64,000 nt of DNA from Candidatus Nitronauta litoralis (GTDB lineage: Bacteria > Nitrospinota > Nitrospinia > Nitrospinales > Nitrospinaceae). The DNA is taken from the NCBI GenBank assembly GCA_015698285.1, contig CP048685.1:2046001-2110000 (forward strand), written 5' to 3'. A program made the position numbers and the translations under genes. The notes beneath the pieces are model-generated. The model worked only from the letters and a program-made list of their open reading frames with translations. It did no database searches and had not been told where the DNA came from. Positions within the stretch are counted from its first letter, which is position 1; every line of letters begins with the position of its first letter. Positions 8,519-17,198 of the stretch are shown piece by piece.

Positions 8519-8689
8519 CATCATTGCGAGGAGCCCTTCGACAAGCTCAGGATAAACTCCAGCGACGAAGCAATTCAGCCGGGCAACCCCCGGAGATAAC
8601 TGGAAAAAACTTCTGAACCTAACCCTTCGGAGCATGAAATCTTAGGATAAATACCTTGGCCACGCACTTTTCAGCCGCTCGCGATGACG
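8519..8689. repeat. Dispersed palindromic repeat (CATTGCGAG...CTCGCGATGACG), copy 1
   Basis: Outer arms CATTGCGAG and CTCGCGATGACG are inverted, enclosing GAAGCAATTCAGCCGGGC and a GCCACGC segment. It has the same order as the copy at 44344-44453. A second element, CCCTTCGACAAGCTCAGG plus GATAAACTCC (8534-8560), sits inside the left arm and recurs at 44742-44769. No protein is encoded. The rest of the 8264-8880 gap is AT-rich and shows no gene. Confidence 0.75.
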
Positions 8690-8883
8690 ATTTTTTTGAA
8701 ATAACCGCTTCCAAATCAGGAAAACCCTGATTTTGGTGTTATGCAAAGGTCTCCTTAAAAAAAAGGCCTTCAATTCCTCCTATTTAAGTGATTGATAAGC
8801 CTTGGTCATTCAGGGTTGATATTTTGAATTTCTTCCCTTAACTTATTTTTAAATACAGTTGTGACAAGGCTTGTGGTCCCAGA

Positions 8884-9015
8884 CGGCGGCAACTGAGAAA
8901 CAATAGAATTTGGGCGGTAGGAAGGAATTCTGTCCCAGGTTTACAACCCCTCCCGTAAACCTGGGGCCGCCTGTAAATAATGTCCCAAATAAGTGTTTCC
9001 GTTTGCAGGGGAGGG
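8884..9015 (+). ncRNA. Candidate pseudoknotted structured RNA (5' leader of HD-GYP gene)
   Basis: A perfect 11-bp hairpin (CCCAGGTTTAC 8934-8944 with GTAAACCTGGG 8955-8965) has a C-rich loop whose CCCTCCC (8948-8954) is exactly complementary to GGGAGGG at 9009-9015, a 7-bp pseudoknot. An outer helix pairs ATTTGGG (8908-8914) with CCCAAAT (8984-8990). CCGCC at 8967-8971 can pair with either of two upstream partners (GGCGG near 8886-8890, or GGCGG at 8913-8917), which suggests switching. It ends 133 nt before an HD-GYP regulator. It does not match the c-di-GMP-I, c-di-GMP-II, cobalamin, SAH, tmRNA or RNase P signatures that I know. Confidence 0.5.
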
Positions 9016-9148
9016 TACTGGGGGCATCGTAAACAAGGTGGCACGTTTTGAATAAATTGCAGGTTATAAAAAATCTTTTATCGGAAACAATTAATCGAAA
9101 TAGGTTGGGAAATGTATTTCGTTTTTCTTTTCTCGGAGCCTGACCAAA

Positions 9149-10225
9149 ATGGACCCAATTAATTGCCTTGAATCTAAAATTTTGATTGTAGATGATCAGG
9201 CCTCCAATGTTTTGTTATTAAAACAAATTCTTTCTCAGGCCGGATATACAAATATTATATCAACGCAAAACCCCCTTGAAGTCCTGGACTTATACAAACA
9301 GCACAAACCCGAGTTGGTGCTACTTGATTTAAACATGCCGCATCTTGATGGTTTCGGGGTAATGAAGCAACTTAAAGAGGTTGAAACGGATTCTTATATT
9401 CCTGTGCTGGTTTTAACGGCTGTTGACCACCCCACCATTCGGCATCGCGCTTTAAGTGCGGGAGCCCGCGATTTCCTTGGAAAGCCGCTTGACGTTTCTG
9501 AAGTGGTCTGCCGCATCCGGAATATGTTGGAGGTGCGGATCCTTCATAACAAACACCGCAACCTTAACCAGATACTTGAAGAGCAGGTCCGTGCCCGGAC
9601 CCAGGAACTGGAAGAAACAAGGCAGGAGGTGATCCATCGACTGGGTCGAGCGGGAGAATACCGTGACAACGAGACAGGAAACCATGTTATCAGAATGAGT
9701 CGGTTTTCATATTTATTGTCAAAAAAGATGAGATTCCAGGACAAAATGTGTCAACTGATCCTCGACGCAAGCCCTATGCATGATATTGGCAAGATTGGTA
9801 TTCCAGATAAAATTCTATTGAAACCAGGCAAGCTGGAAGCCGATGAATGGGAAATAATGAAGACCCATGTAAGTAAGGGAGCAGAGATATTGTCTGGAAA
9901 CGACTCAGATTTGATGGTGACCGCCCGCAATATAGCTCAGCATCATCATGAAAAATGGGATGGTTCTGGCTATCCAGAAGGGCTCAAAGGGGAAGATATT
10001 TCGATCGAAGGGCGGATTGTAGCGGTCTGCGATGTGTTTGATGCCCTGACATCTGAACGCCCCTATAAGAAGGCCTGGGCTTTGAAAGACGCAATAAACT
10101 GGATGAAAGATCAGCGTGGTAAACACTTTCAGCCTGAACTACTGGATGCTTTTACTGAAATCCTTCCGGAAGTTGTCAAGGTACGGGATCAGTTCACTGA
10201 TACTTTTGAACCCGTAACACTCTGA
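9149..10225 (+). CDS. RpfG-type response regulator, HD-GYP c-di-GMP phosphodiesterase
   Basis: 358 residues. Receiver domain (about 10-125; phospho-acceptor Asp in LVLLDLNMPHLDG), a short coiled linker (NQILEEQVRARTQELEETRQEV), then an HD-GYP domain (about 165-350) with intact NHVIRMSRFSYLL, HDIGKIGIPDKIL, HHEKWDGSGYPEGL and DVFDALTSERPYK motifs. It should hydrolyse cyclic di-GMP in response to phosphorylation by an unlinked kinase. All metal-binding histidines and aspartates look present, unlike the degenerate HD-GYP protein at 36345-37319. Its leader contains a candidate structured RNA. Confidence 0.92.
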   Translation: MDPINCLESKILIVDDQASNVLLLKQILSQAGYTNIISTQNPLEVLDLYKQHKPELVLLDLNMPHLDGFGVMKQLKEVETDSYIPVLVLTAVDHPTIRHRALSAGARDFLGKPLDVSEVVCRIRNMLEVRILHNKHRNLNQILEEQVRARTQELEETRQEVIHRLGRAGEYRDNETGNHVIRMSRFSYLLSKKMRFQDKMCQLILDASPMHDIGKIGIPDKILLKPGKLEADEWEIMKTHVSKGAEILSGNDSDLMVTARNIAQHHHEKWDGSGYPEGLKGEDISIEGRIVAVCDVFDALTSERPYKKAWALKDAINWMKDQRGKHFQPELLDAFTEILPEVVKVRDQFTDTFEPVTL

Positions 10226-10312
10226 GTTCAAGGCGGTTTAAGGCTTTCTTCTTTTTCTACTCCCAAATTCCTGCAACCCGAAAAGAAAACTTTTGTATTC
10301 CAACAGGATTCC

Positions 10313-10372
10313 CCTCAATTTTGCCCTAACTAATTGAGGTCCAAGGTCTTGGGAGTATTTTTTGTTTTCCAT
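10313..10372 (+). terminator. Inverted repeat and possible terminator after the HD-GYP gene
   Basis: CCTCAATT (10313-10320) and AATTGAGG (10332-10339) form a perfect 8-bp arm pair with an 11-base loop. CCAAGGTCTTGG follows and then a T-rich stretch (TATTTTTTGTTTT). One of these hairpins probably ends the HD-GYP transcript. Neither is a textbook GC-rich terminator. Confidence 0.4.
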
Positions 10373-10496
10373 AAGAGCTGGATTAGAGTACAATAAATGG
10401 ATTGAATTATTTGATTGTTAAGGGATTAGGGGCGATTTCCCAAAAGCCGGGAAATTGAATCGCCTGTTGTCCTCAAAACTTTGGAAGGAGACGACC

Positions 10497-10985
10497 GTGA
10501 AGCTTGATAAAGTTATCGGGGCGATTTTTCTGGTTGGGTTTTTAATCAGCCCCGTTTTGTCCTGGTCCGCAAATCTTGTGGTCGGTGAAAACATTAAACC
10601 CGGTATGGCACTTAGTGATGCGATAAAAATTCTGGGGATCCCATCCTCGGTAAAAATCAACCGGGGGCCAGATTCCAGTAAAGACAGTATTGAAATCAAT
10701 TATGCCAGTCAAGGGTTGGTTATCCGCGCCCTTAATGAAGGTACACAGGTGGAGGCCATTGAACTGTCTCCTACTTTCAAGGGAAAGTTTGTTTCAGGTC
10801 TGAAACTGGGTGACCATTTTTCCACCATCGTCAAGCATTATGGAACCCCAAAAACAGTTTCGAGCCAGGTAGTTCGATATCCCAGTCAGGGGCTGTATTT
10901 TCTTCTGAACAAGGATTCCCTGTTGTCTGCCAAAACATTTTTAAAAGGCACCAAGCTGGTTCAGGCTGAAAAAATGAACCCATAG
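10497..10985 (+). CDS. Secreted protein with a duplicated BamE/SmpA-like unit, unknown function
   Basis: 162 residues. I choose GTG 10497, which follows GGAAGGAG at good spacing and begins a clear signal peptide (KLDKVIGAIFLVGFLISPVLSWSA). An in-frame TTG 42 bases upstream lacks a site. The mature part holds two similar units of about 50 residues: IKPGMALSDAIKILGIPSSV... with YASQGLVIRAL, and LKLGDHFSTIVKHYGTPKTV... with YPSQGLYFLLN. The 'G-x-x-L-S-x-A-I-x-x-L-G-x-P' pattern recalls BamE/SmpA folds, but the resemblance is by eye. Likely periplasmic; no partner genes in the neighbourhood. Confidence 0.75.
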   Translation: MKLDKVIGAIFLVGFLISPVLSWSANLVVGENIKPGMALSDAIKILGIPSSVKINRGPDSSKDSIEINYASQGLVIRALNEGTQVEAIELSPTFKGKFVSGLKLGDHFSTIVKHYGTPKTVSSQVVRYPSQGLYFLLNKDSLLSAKTFLKGTKLVQAEKMNP

Positions 10986-11111
10986 ATGATTACTCGCCAG
11001 AGTTGTCTGGACTGTTTAAGGGATGATCAGCTCAAGGATTCCAGGCTGGGACTCCTTGTGTCGGGCTAATTTTTTTTAGTGGGTTCTGAATCGAGACAGG
11101 TTTGTTTTTTG

Positions 11112-12506
11112 TCAGGCTGCGGAAGTTTGATGAGCCCGGAGTTTTGAAGACCCGCAGGTCAGGGTTGCCCAGGAATTACAATGAGGGCAGAGACCGAACC
11201 ATGTATCGAATTCGTGTCCGCATGCGCTGCAATAGTAAACCCTTACGGCGTGTTCCACTTGATCAAATGTAGATTGAATCAGTGCATCTGCCTTGTCATT
11301 GGCTCCTGAATCCTGAAGAGCCTTGATTGTGGACAGGCGGGTGAGTATTGTTCCGTCTTCAATCTTTTCCAGAACATCGGCCGCGTCCTGACTTTTTCCC
11401 TGGGCCAACAGGCGTTGTGAATAGATCAATGATAACAATTCCTGCCTTTTCCCCTCGCTTTTTTCAATAGCATTCTGAAGCAGCTTATCCCCTTCCTCCT
11501 TCTTTCCCTGGGAATCGTGCCACTCCTGCATTCTTAAAAGACACACGGGTGCACCGGTTTTTTCAAATCCGGATTTCCAGGCTTTCAAGGCCTGCCTTGA
11601 GTTTTCCAGTTTGAGATAAATATCTCCCAGGCTGACATGAGCAGGAGCAGAGGATTCATCTTCTTTAATAGCCCGACGGAATTCGGCAACTGCGGAATCA
11701 TATTTTTCTTCTTTAATGCGTTCCATTCCGATGGAATAGATAATGCGCAGGAGTAATGCCCGTTCATCATCTAATTTATCTGAATCCTGGACCAGACCCA
11801 GGATCGATTTTTGGATGTTTTGGGCGCCGTCCAGATTGTGGGTTGAAAGATAGGCGTCCCGCAATTTCTTCAGGGTTGGCAGGGAATTGGAATCCAGTTC
11901 CAGGCAGCGGTTGAGTGTTTCAATTTCCTGTTCGATATCTCCTGCAGCCGCGAAATCCTCAGCCAGACTGTACAAAGCCTGAAAGTCTTCCGGATCTGCA
12001 ACCAGTGCTTTTTGATGGTATTCAATTGCCGTTTCGAATTCGCCCTGAGCCCGCTTGTGATTGCCCAGTTGAAACAGGGCAGCGCTGTGGTGAGGATTGT
12101 CTGACAGGATTTTTTCATACAATGCCAGGCCTTTGGCAAGTCTTCCGCTTGCAATAGCGCTTTCTGCCTTGCGGTACCATTTGTCCCATTTGTTAAAGCG
12201 ACTTTCCTGCTTTTTTATTTTCTGGTTTTCCCGGAAATGGCTCCATGAAGCTTGAATTTCCAGAAGGCTTTGAAACACAGCGCTGATTAATACACCGAGC
12301 AGGAGGGAACCCATTAGAAACACAACCATGGGAATTTCGAACATCAGGTTGCGAGTCAGGTGAATTTCGACCTCCGTCGGATTCAGGAAGGCAAAATACA
12401 CCGCCATCAGAATCAAACCTGCTAATGATAGGATGAACCTTAGAGACACAGCGAAAATCTTAAAAAAGGTTTTTGATGGGACACCGTATGCGGGATTGAG
12501 AAACAT
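11112..12506 (-). CDS. LapA-LapB fusion: TPR lipopolysaccharide-assembly regulator
   Basis: 464 residues. The N-terminus has two membrane segments with the LapA/DUF1049 pattern (FLNPTEVEIHLTRNLMFEIPMVVFLMGSLLLG..., about 40-85). About seven TPR units follow (100-400), then a C-terminal rubredoxin-like metal site (YYCSACGHEFDTWFGLCPHCNSW, two CxxC pairs). TPR plus rubredoxin is the LapB/YciM architecture, which controls LPS synthesis by presenting LpxC to FtsH; in E. coli LapA and LapB are separate adjacent genes. Here they form one chain. The gene follows the DksA-type gene by 21 nt on the same strand. An AAGGGAGG site sits unusually close to the ATG. Confidence 0.85.
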   Translation of the reverse strand: MFLNPAYGVPSKTFFKIFAVSLRFILSLAGLILMAVYFAFLNPTEVEIHLTRNLMFEIPMVVFLMGSLLLGVLISAVFQSLLEIQASWSHFRENQKIKKQESRFNKWDKWYRKAESAIASGRLAKGLALYEKILSDNPHHSAALFQLGNHKRAQGEFETAIEYHQKALVADPEDFQALYSLAEDFAAAGDIEQEIETLNRCLELDSNSLPTLKKLRDAYLSTHNLDGAQNIQKSILGLVQDSDKLDDERALLLRIIYSIGMERIKEEKYDSAVAEFRRAIKEDESSAPAHVSLGDIYLKLENSRQALKAWKSGFEKTGAPVCLLRMQEWHDSQGKKEEGDKLLQNAIEKSEGKRQELLSLIYSQRLLAQGKSQDAADVLEKIEDGTILTRLSTIKALQDSGANDKADALIQSTFDQVEHAVRVYYCSACGHEFDTWFGLCPHCNSWATLTCGSSKLRAHQTSAA

Positions 12507-12527
12507 CCTCCCTTAAACCGGTGCAAT

Positions 12528-12908
12528 TTATTTGATGGTGTTGATACGATCAAGGTTTTGCTCTTTTTCAATTTCATCCAGGCAGGACACACAATATTGT
12601 GTAAAAGGCACCACACGAAGACGAGCCTCCGGAATTTTTTTTTCGCAACGCAAACAGATCCCGAAATCACCACTTTCAATGCGTTCAAGCGCTTCCTCGA
12701 TTAATTTTAATCTCTCCCGACCCTGCTCACCCAGATTGAGGATCATTTGCCGGGTGGAAAGCCGGGCGGCCTCGTCTGTTGTATCGGCCAGCATTTCGGT
12801 GAATTCGTCCGTCTGACTGGTTTTACGATTTTTTTCGACGTCCCCTAATAGTTCGTTTCTGAGTTCAATCAGGGCAAATTTCAACTTCTCGATTTTTTTC
12901 AAATTCAT
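12528..12908 (-). CDS. DksA/TraR-type C4 zinc-finger protein
   Basis: 126 residues. A long helical hairpin (about 1-85) is followed by a four-cysteine zinc site, ICLRC...YCVSC (about 87-112), the DksA/TraR finger. Members bind the RNA polymerase secondary channel and alter initiation, often with ppGpp. The acidic residues expected at the coiled-coil tip (DxxDxA in DksA) appear as ADTTDEAARL, close to the DksA pattern. First gene of the pair with lapB. Confidence 0.88.
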   Translation of the reverse strand: MNLKKIEKLKFALIELRNELLGDVEKNRKTSQTDEFTEMLADTTDEAARLSTRQMILNLGEQGRERLKLIEEALERIESGDFGICLRCEKKIPEARLRVVPFTQYCVSCLDEIEKEQNLDRINTIK

Positions 12909-13028
12909 AAAAACACTAACACTCCTATAATTGGTCGCTCACTTCAATTACCAACTCCTTAAATGGCATCCCATCCCACAAAAAATGGAGGCTTGGTAAC
13001 AGACTATTCCCTGTAGTTATCTGGAAAA

Positions 13029-13382
13029 CTATCCATTAACTTCAGCGACAATGGGTACATCTCCCCAAAGTCGTTCAAGGTCATAATATTTCCGGACATC
13101 TTTTTTGAAAATATGAACAATAATGTCCACAAGATCAAGAATAACCCAATTTCCTGAGTTATAACCCTCAACAGAAACCACCTTGTGTGGGGTTCCTACG
13201 GTTGCTTCGAGAATGGCATCAGCGATGGCCTGAACCTGAACATGGGTTTTGCCACTACAGATCAGAAAGAAATCCGTAAGGTCCGACCGATTGCGAAGGT
13301 CCAAAACGAGGATGTCAGTTGCTTTTTTTTCGGAAGCAGCGTTGACCGCCAGCCGGTTTAGTTCACTTAGAGGCTCGTTCAT
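13029..13382 (-). CDS. rsfS: Ribosome silencing factor RsfS
   Basis: 117 residues, the usual length. Conserved features include ATDILVLDLRNRSDLTDFFLICSGKTHVQVQAIADAI and the C-terminal GNWVILDLVDIIVHIFKKDVRKYYDLERLWGD. RsfS binds ribosomal protein uL14 and blocks subunit joining under nutrient stress. It lies 18 nt downstream of nadD in the same direction, the standard nadD-rsfS pairing. Confidence 0.95.
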   Translation of the reverse strand: MNEPLSELNRLAVNAASEKKATDILVLDLRNRSDLTDFFLICSGKTHVQVQAIADAILEATVGTPHKVVSVEGYNSGNWVILDLVDIIVHIFKKDVRKYYDLERLWGDVPIVAEVNG

Positions 13383-13400
13383 GAACCTGAGGAAAGAGAG

Positions 13401-14066
13401 TCATGAGTACAATTGATGGTCCATAATATATTGAACAACCGGGGGGGGCAACATCTTTTTAATCGAAGGTTTCTGGACGAATTCCCGTCTGATATTGCTT
13501 GAAGAAAGGTCAACAACCGGTTTCGAAAGAAAATAAATTTTGTGGTCCGACCTTCCCGTGGTTATGGAGTTCACCCCTTTTTCGGGTATTAATGGGAAGG
13601 CCGAATGTTTAGAGTTTATTTTTAGATTAACCAGGGTGTCTTCAAGGTCATCTATCTTATAGCCGGGTCTTGGTGCCACAATCAGGTCTGCCAGGTCCAG
13701 GATCTGGTCGAAATTTTTCCAGCCCGGCAAATCGAGGAAAGTATCGAGGCCCATTATCCAGAACCAACGGGTATCCGGTTCTTCCCGATGAAGTTCTTCA
13801 AGGGTTTGGCAGGTATAAGAGTTCCCACTTCGCTTTAGTTCCAGATCACTGAGTTCGAATCGATCATCTCCTTCAATGGCAATTTTCACCATGGCGACCC
13901 GGTGCCCAGAAGGGGTTGTGGATTCGTTGGATTTGTTGGGTGACTTAAAAGCGGGAATAAAGCGGACTTTATCCACTTTAAATTGATTCAATACCTCCTG
14001 GGCCACTGCAATATGTCCCATATGAATGGGATCAAAGCTTCCTCCGAATAATGCGACTCGTCTCAT
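13401..14066 (-). CDS. nadD: Nicotinate-nucleotide adenylyltransferase NadD
   Basis: 221 residues. Nucleotidyltransferase motif GGSFDPIHMGHI (about 8-19) binds ATP, and the C-terminal SSSNIRREF matches the family's second signature (SSTxIR). It converts nicotinate mononucleotide to deamido-NAD. Together with nadB at 20551 it covers de novo NAD synthesis steps. The C-terminus (LPPPVVQYI) is coded through a run of eight C (eight G on the given strand at 13441-13448), a tract prone to slippage but in frame here. Confidence 0.96.
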   Translation of the reverse strand: MRRVALFGGSFDPIHMGHIAVAQEVLNQFKVDKVRFIPAFKSPNKSNESTTPSGHRVAMVKIAIEGDDRFELSDLELKRSGNSYTCQTLEELHREEPDTRWFWIMGLDTFLDLPGWKNFDQILDLADLIVAPRPGYKIDDLEDTLVNLKINSKHSAFPLIPEKGVNSITTGRSDHKIYFLSKPVVDLSSSNIRREFVQKPSIKKMLPPPVVQYIMDHQLYS

Positions 14067-14416
14067 GCTGGACTGTTTAGATTGTGTTTGGCGGTAAATT
14101 TAAGCCCTGGCGTTCTTTAGACACTGATTTGCTTAGATAATTTAGAAGGTTTACATTTAAAAATCAAATAACTTGAAAAACCCTTAGTTAAAGTTGAGGG
14201 TTTCCGAATTTGGAATTACATGTCATCACTAATATGAGAGAAGGTTATAAAGTAAAATTAAAATATTAAAAAATCAATTTTTTTGATCCTTTAACAATAA
14301 ATGTAAATGTTGAATTGTTAAAATTTTTATTGTTATTTCTGAGGGTTCTTTTGATAAAACAAGATTGAAACTTTTTTGCCCAAACTTTTCTCTGTTAGTT
14401 TTTGAAGGTAAGATTG
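14067..14416. other. AT-rich intergenic region between divergent genes
   Basis: About 350 bases of strongly A/T-rich DNA (especially 14240-14350) separating nadD (minus) from the methyltransferase (plus). It should hold both promoters, but no clear operator, riboswitch or RNA gene was seen. Confidence 0.5.
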
Positions 14417-15226
14417 TTGAAAAAGAAATTTTACAAATCGGTTATCGAAAGACTCCTGCTGGAATCCAAAGTCGATGTTTCCATGAGTACCCTGGTTATT
14501 TGTGGTGATGAATTCGATAAAGCAGTTTTCAAGGATTTGGGTTTTTCAAACGTAACAATATCCAATCTGGATCAACGGAATACCCCTGACTATTATAGTC
14601 CATACAAGTGGATGTTAGAGGACGCTGAGAACTTATCATTCCCTGACAATGAATTTGATTTAGTTGTCGTTCATGCCGGGTTGCACCATTGCCGTTCCCC
14701 GCACAAGGCTTTATTGGAGATGTACAGAGTTGCACGAAAAACCGTCCTGGTTTTTGAGACGAGAGATAACTTTCTGGTCAGGTTAGGAAATAAAGTTGGA
14801 TTGGTTTCAGACTACGAAGTTGAAGCAGTCGTAGGTAATAATAATCAATCTGGAGGGGTGCGCAATACAGAGATACCAAACTTTATATACAGGTTTCGTG
14901 AGCGGGAGGTTTTCAAAACAATTCAGTCCTTTGCCCCCGAATTTAAACATGAAATCAAATATTTTTATGGATTGAATATGCCCCTGGAGCGCTTGCGTGT
15001 GCATAAAAACAAGGCCCTGGTATGTTGCGCATTTTTAAGCTACCCCTTTGTAAAACTATTGACATGGCTTTTCCCTAAACAATCCAACCTTTTCTCATTT
15101 TCCATTTCCAAACCCGACAAAGCAAAAGACCATTGGCCCTGGATCTCTTTAAATGCTGGATCACCCACTCTAAACGTAGGTTGGTGCGAAAATCGGTTTT
15201 TAACAGAAAATATGGAAAAGCAGTAA
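14417..15226 (+). CDS. Class I SAM-dependent methyltransferase, unknown substrate
   Basis: About 269 residues. Methyltransf_11-like core: MSTLVICGDEFDKAVFKDLGFSNVTISNLDQ (a glycine-poor motif I), AENLSFPDNEFDLVVVHAGLHHCRSPHKALLEMYRVARKTVLVFE (motifs II-III). The usual GxGxG of motif I is not intact (ICGDE), so activity needs care. Starts are TTG codons at 14402, 14414 and 14417; GAAGG at 14404-14408 favours 14414 or 14417. The C-terminal 100 residues (with AFLSYPFVKLLTWLFP) look membrane-associated. It lies before the pilin genes, so a surface-glycan or lipid role is possible but unproven. Confidence 0.75.
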   Translation: MKKKFYKSVIERLLLESKVDVSMSTLVICGDEFDKAVFKDLGFSNVTISNLDQRNTPDYYSPYKWMLEDAENLSFPDNEFDLVVVHAGLHHCRSPHKALLEMYRVARKTVLVFETRDNFLVRLGNKVGLVSDYEVEAVVGNNNQSGGVRNTEIPNFIYRFREREVFKTIQSFAPEFKHEIKYFYGLNMPLERLRVHKNKALVCCAFLSYPFVKLLTWLFPKQSNLFSFSISKPDKAKDHWPWISLNAGSPTLNVGWCENRFLTENMEKQ

Positions 15227-15804
15227 TTGGGTCAGGCGCCTGGTTAACAAATAACTCCCAGAACCAAACAGCCCAGTTGTTGATACAAGGTGAAAAGGCT
15301 TTGGTTCCCGTTCCATTTCGTATTTTTTATAGCGCTAATTAGGTATAAGTGATTGTCCCACCAGGGACTTGATCCTGAGTAATGAAATTCATCCCTGAGA
15401 AAACTATTAAGGAAGGTTGTTTTTTTTGAATTAACACCTTACGGGATTCTCGTGTTGCACCCTTTGAAAAAGATGTTTTAACTCCTGGACGCTCTGCAAG
15501 CTTGAAAACTTAAGCCTCTGGTAACAAAACAATTAATGTTTTGTCTGCTCCCCGGCCATTCCCTTGCGTTTCCCACAAATATTGATCTTGCACTTAATGA
15601 AAGAAGATTTCTTTTAAAAAAATAAAAAGGCCTATAGACCTCGAACATTTTTAAATTCCCGCCTGGGAGTGGACAAAAAGTGTCTGTTTTTAAGGGGTTA
15701 GGGGGTGGTGTGGGTTCATTGATGGGAACAATGTTTTTAATGAAAAAATGAATTTCATTGATTTTTTATACTTTAAATGGAAGTTGAATTTGGGAACGGG
15801 GTCC

Positions 15805-15820
15805 TGGTATTCATCTTGCT
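15805..15820 (+). promoter_or_regulatory. Weak sigma-54-like promoter before pilin 1
   Basis: TGGTATTCATCTTGCT has the GG-N10-GC spacing and TTGCT of a -12 box, but the -24 box has T for C at two positions (TGGTAT for TGGCAC). It lies 65 nt before the pilin start. The perfect site before pilin 2 makes it plausible. The remainder of 15227-15884 is AT-rich with no supported gene. Confidence 0.35.
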
Positions 15821-15884
15821 CTTTAAAATATTTATAAAAAGCGTTACTTTGTAATAATAAACTTTATGGCAGGTAGGGGTCACC

Positions 15885-16244
15885 ATGAAGGAAAATCGGG
15901 AAACAGGGTTTACTCTGATAGAGTTGCTGGTGGTCATTGCTATTATTGGCATTTTAACTGCTATCGCCATCCCCCAATTTAATGCCTATAAAATCAGAAG
16001 TTATGATGCAAATGCCAAAAGCAGCTTGAGACAGTTGTTTATGGCCTGTAAATCCTATTGGATTGATAGCGATTCACTTCAAAACTGCACCGTTGCTGTA
16101 GCCAGTATCCCCACCTATGGATTTATTCCATCAGCTGGAGTGACCCTGGTTCCAGTAGGAAATGAAAGTAACTTTTCCGCTTCCGCCCAGCACATTTCCA
16201 GTCCCAACTCCTTTTCGGTAGACTCCACTGGAACCGTACGGTAA
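15885..16244 (+). CDS. Type IV pilin-like protein 1
   Basis: 119 residues. Prepilin leader of eight residues ending in G, then [24 protein letters not shown]: cleavage before Phe, Glu at +5 and a hydrophobic alpha-1N helix. Two cysteines (MACKSYW... and QNC) are spaced as in pilin 2. Either a minor or an alternative major pilin of a type IV pilus; the assembly genes are not in this window. It lies about 540 nt before its paralogue and is not obviously co-transcribed with it. Confidence 0.92.
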   Translation: MKENRETGFTLIELLVVIAIIGILTAIAIPQFNAYKIRSYDANAKSSLRQLFMACKSYWIDSDSLQNCTVAVASIPTYGFIPSAGVTLVPVGNESNFSASAQHISSPNSFSVDSTGTVR

Positions 16245-16660
16245 CCCCCTTCCCAACTCCTGATCCAGTGTTTTTTTCTGTAGCTCATTGTTTTAAAATT
16301 ACTTATCTATTTTCAGGGCGCTGGCGATATTTCGTCTGAGTTCAGGGATGTTTCAGAAAAATGATTTGTCATGTTTTGTAAACAGTCCCTCCGTTGTTAG
16401 AAAGAATTTAGTCATACTGATTCGAAAAAGACAGGTTCCCCTTTTAAAAACAATATTTTACTTTATTTATCTGTTGTGTTTTGAAAGCCAGATGGCTCCA
16501 GTAAGTTCGGCGTGGACCCAATATTGTCAGGCTGACTAACAAAATTTGTCAGTTTTTACAGGAACGACTTTGTCCCCCATTCAGGTTAAGAAATTTTAAC
16601 TCTTTATTTTAGAAGAGTTTGTGTGTTTTTTTCGGTGTTTTTTTATTGTGGTTATTGTTT

Positions 16661-16677
16661 TTGGCACACCGCTTGCT
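16661..16677 (+). promoter_or_regulatory. Sigma-54 (-24/-12) promoter of the pilin gene
   Basis: TTGGCACACCGCTTGCT matches the sigma-54 consensus with GG (16663-16664) and GC (16675-16676) ten bases apart. Predicted transcription start is near 16688, about 95 nt before the pilin ATG. Pilin genes in many proteobacteria are driven by sigma-54 with PilR; no pilR is in the window. The 16245-16660 stretch upstream is T-rich and shows no gene. Confidence 0.9.
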
Positions 16678-16783
16678 TTAAACAGATCAAATACGGAGCT
16701 CAAGCAGGTCACCCTGATTAGCTAAATAAAAAGAGAATTAGACAACCATGACACACCAACCAAAAAATCGAAGGAGAAACAAA

Positions 16784-17164
16784 ATGTTGAAACGAGACGA
16801 AAAGGGTTTTACCTTGATCGAACTGCTCATCGTAATCGCCATCATCGGTATTCTGGCTGCTATCGCTATTCCGCAGTTCAACCAGTACAAACAGCGTGCA
16901 TACCTGACCACTACCAAAAACGATCTGCACAACCTCTATCTGGCATGTAAAGCGTTCTGGATTGATAATGGTGGTGCAACAGCATGTCCGGTACCTGGTG
17001 CTAACGGCGCGGGAACCTTGCAGAACTCTTTTGGCTTCAACCAGTCTGCTGACGTGACCATCGCGATCACGACTGCTACTGAGACTGCTTTTGTTGCCAC
17101 GGGTACTAATGCAAACGTACCGGGAACAACCAATACCATCAATGCTTCTGGTAACATTTCCTAA
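16784..17164 (+). CDS. Type IV major pilin (PilA-like)
   Basis: 126 residues from ATG 16784, which follows GAAGGAG; an in-frame ATG 36 bases upstream has no site and would spoil the prepilin leader. Leader MLKRDEKG is followed by [32 protein letters not shown], the class III signal with Glu+5. Cysteines in LACKAFW and ATACPV could form a short disulfide loop. The rest is rich in Ala, Thr and Asn. A perfect sigma-54 promoter and strong terminator frame it as a single-gene, high-expression unit, so it is more likely the major pilin than its neighbour. Confidence 0.95.
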   Translation: MLKRDEKGFTLIELLIVIAIIGILAAIAIPQFNQYKQRAYLTTTKNDLHNLYLACKAFWIDNGGATACPVPGANGAGTLQNSFGFNQSADVTIAITTATETAFVATGTNANVPGTTNTINASGNIS

Positions 17165-17198
17165 GTCTTCTGAACTTTCCTGAAAAGGGAATTACTCG

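Noticed and set aside
13441-13448. Eight-G run as a possible phase-variable switch in nadD
   Set aside because: It codes three prolines near the end of an essential enzyme in the right frame; a slippage switch there would be harmful and nothing else suggests one.
15133-15342. A short plus-strand frame after the methyltransferase
   Set aside because: It overlaps the end of that gene in another frame and has no ribosome-binding site or recognisable sequence.
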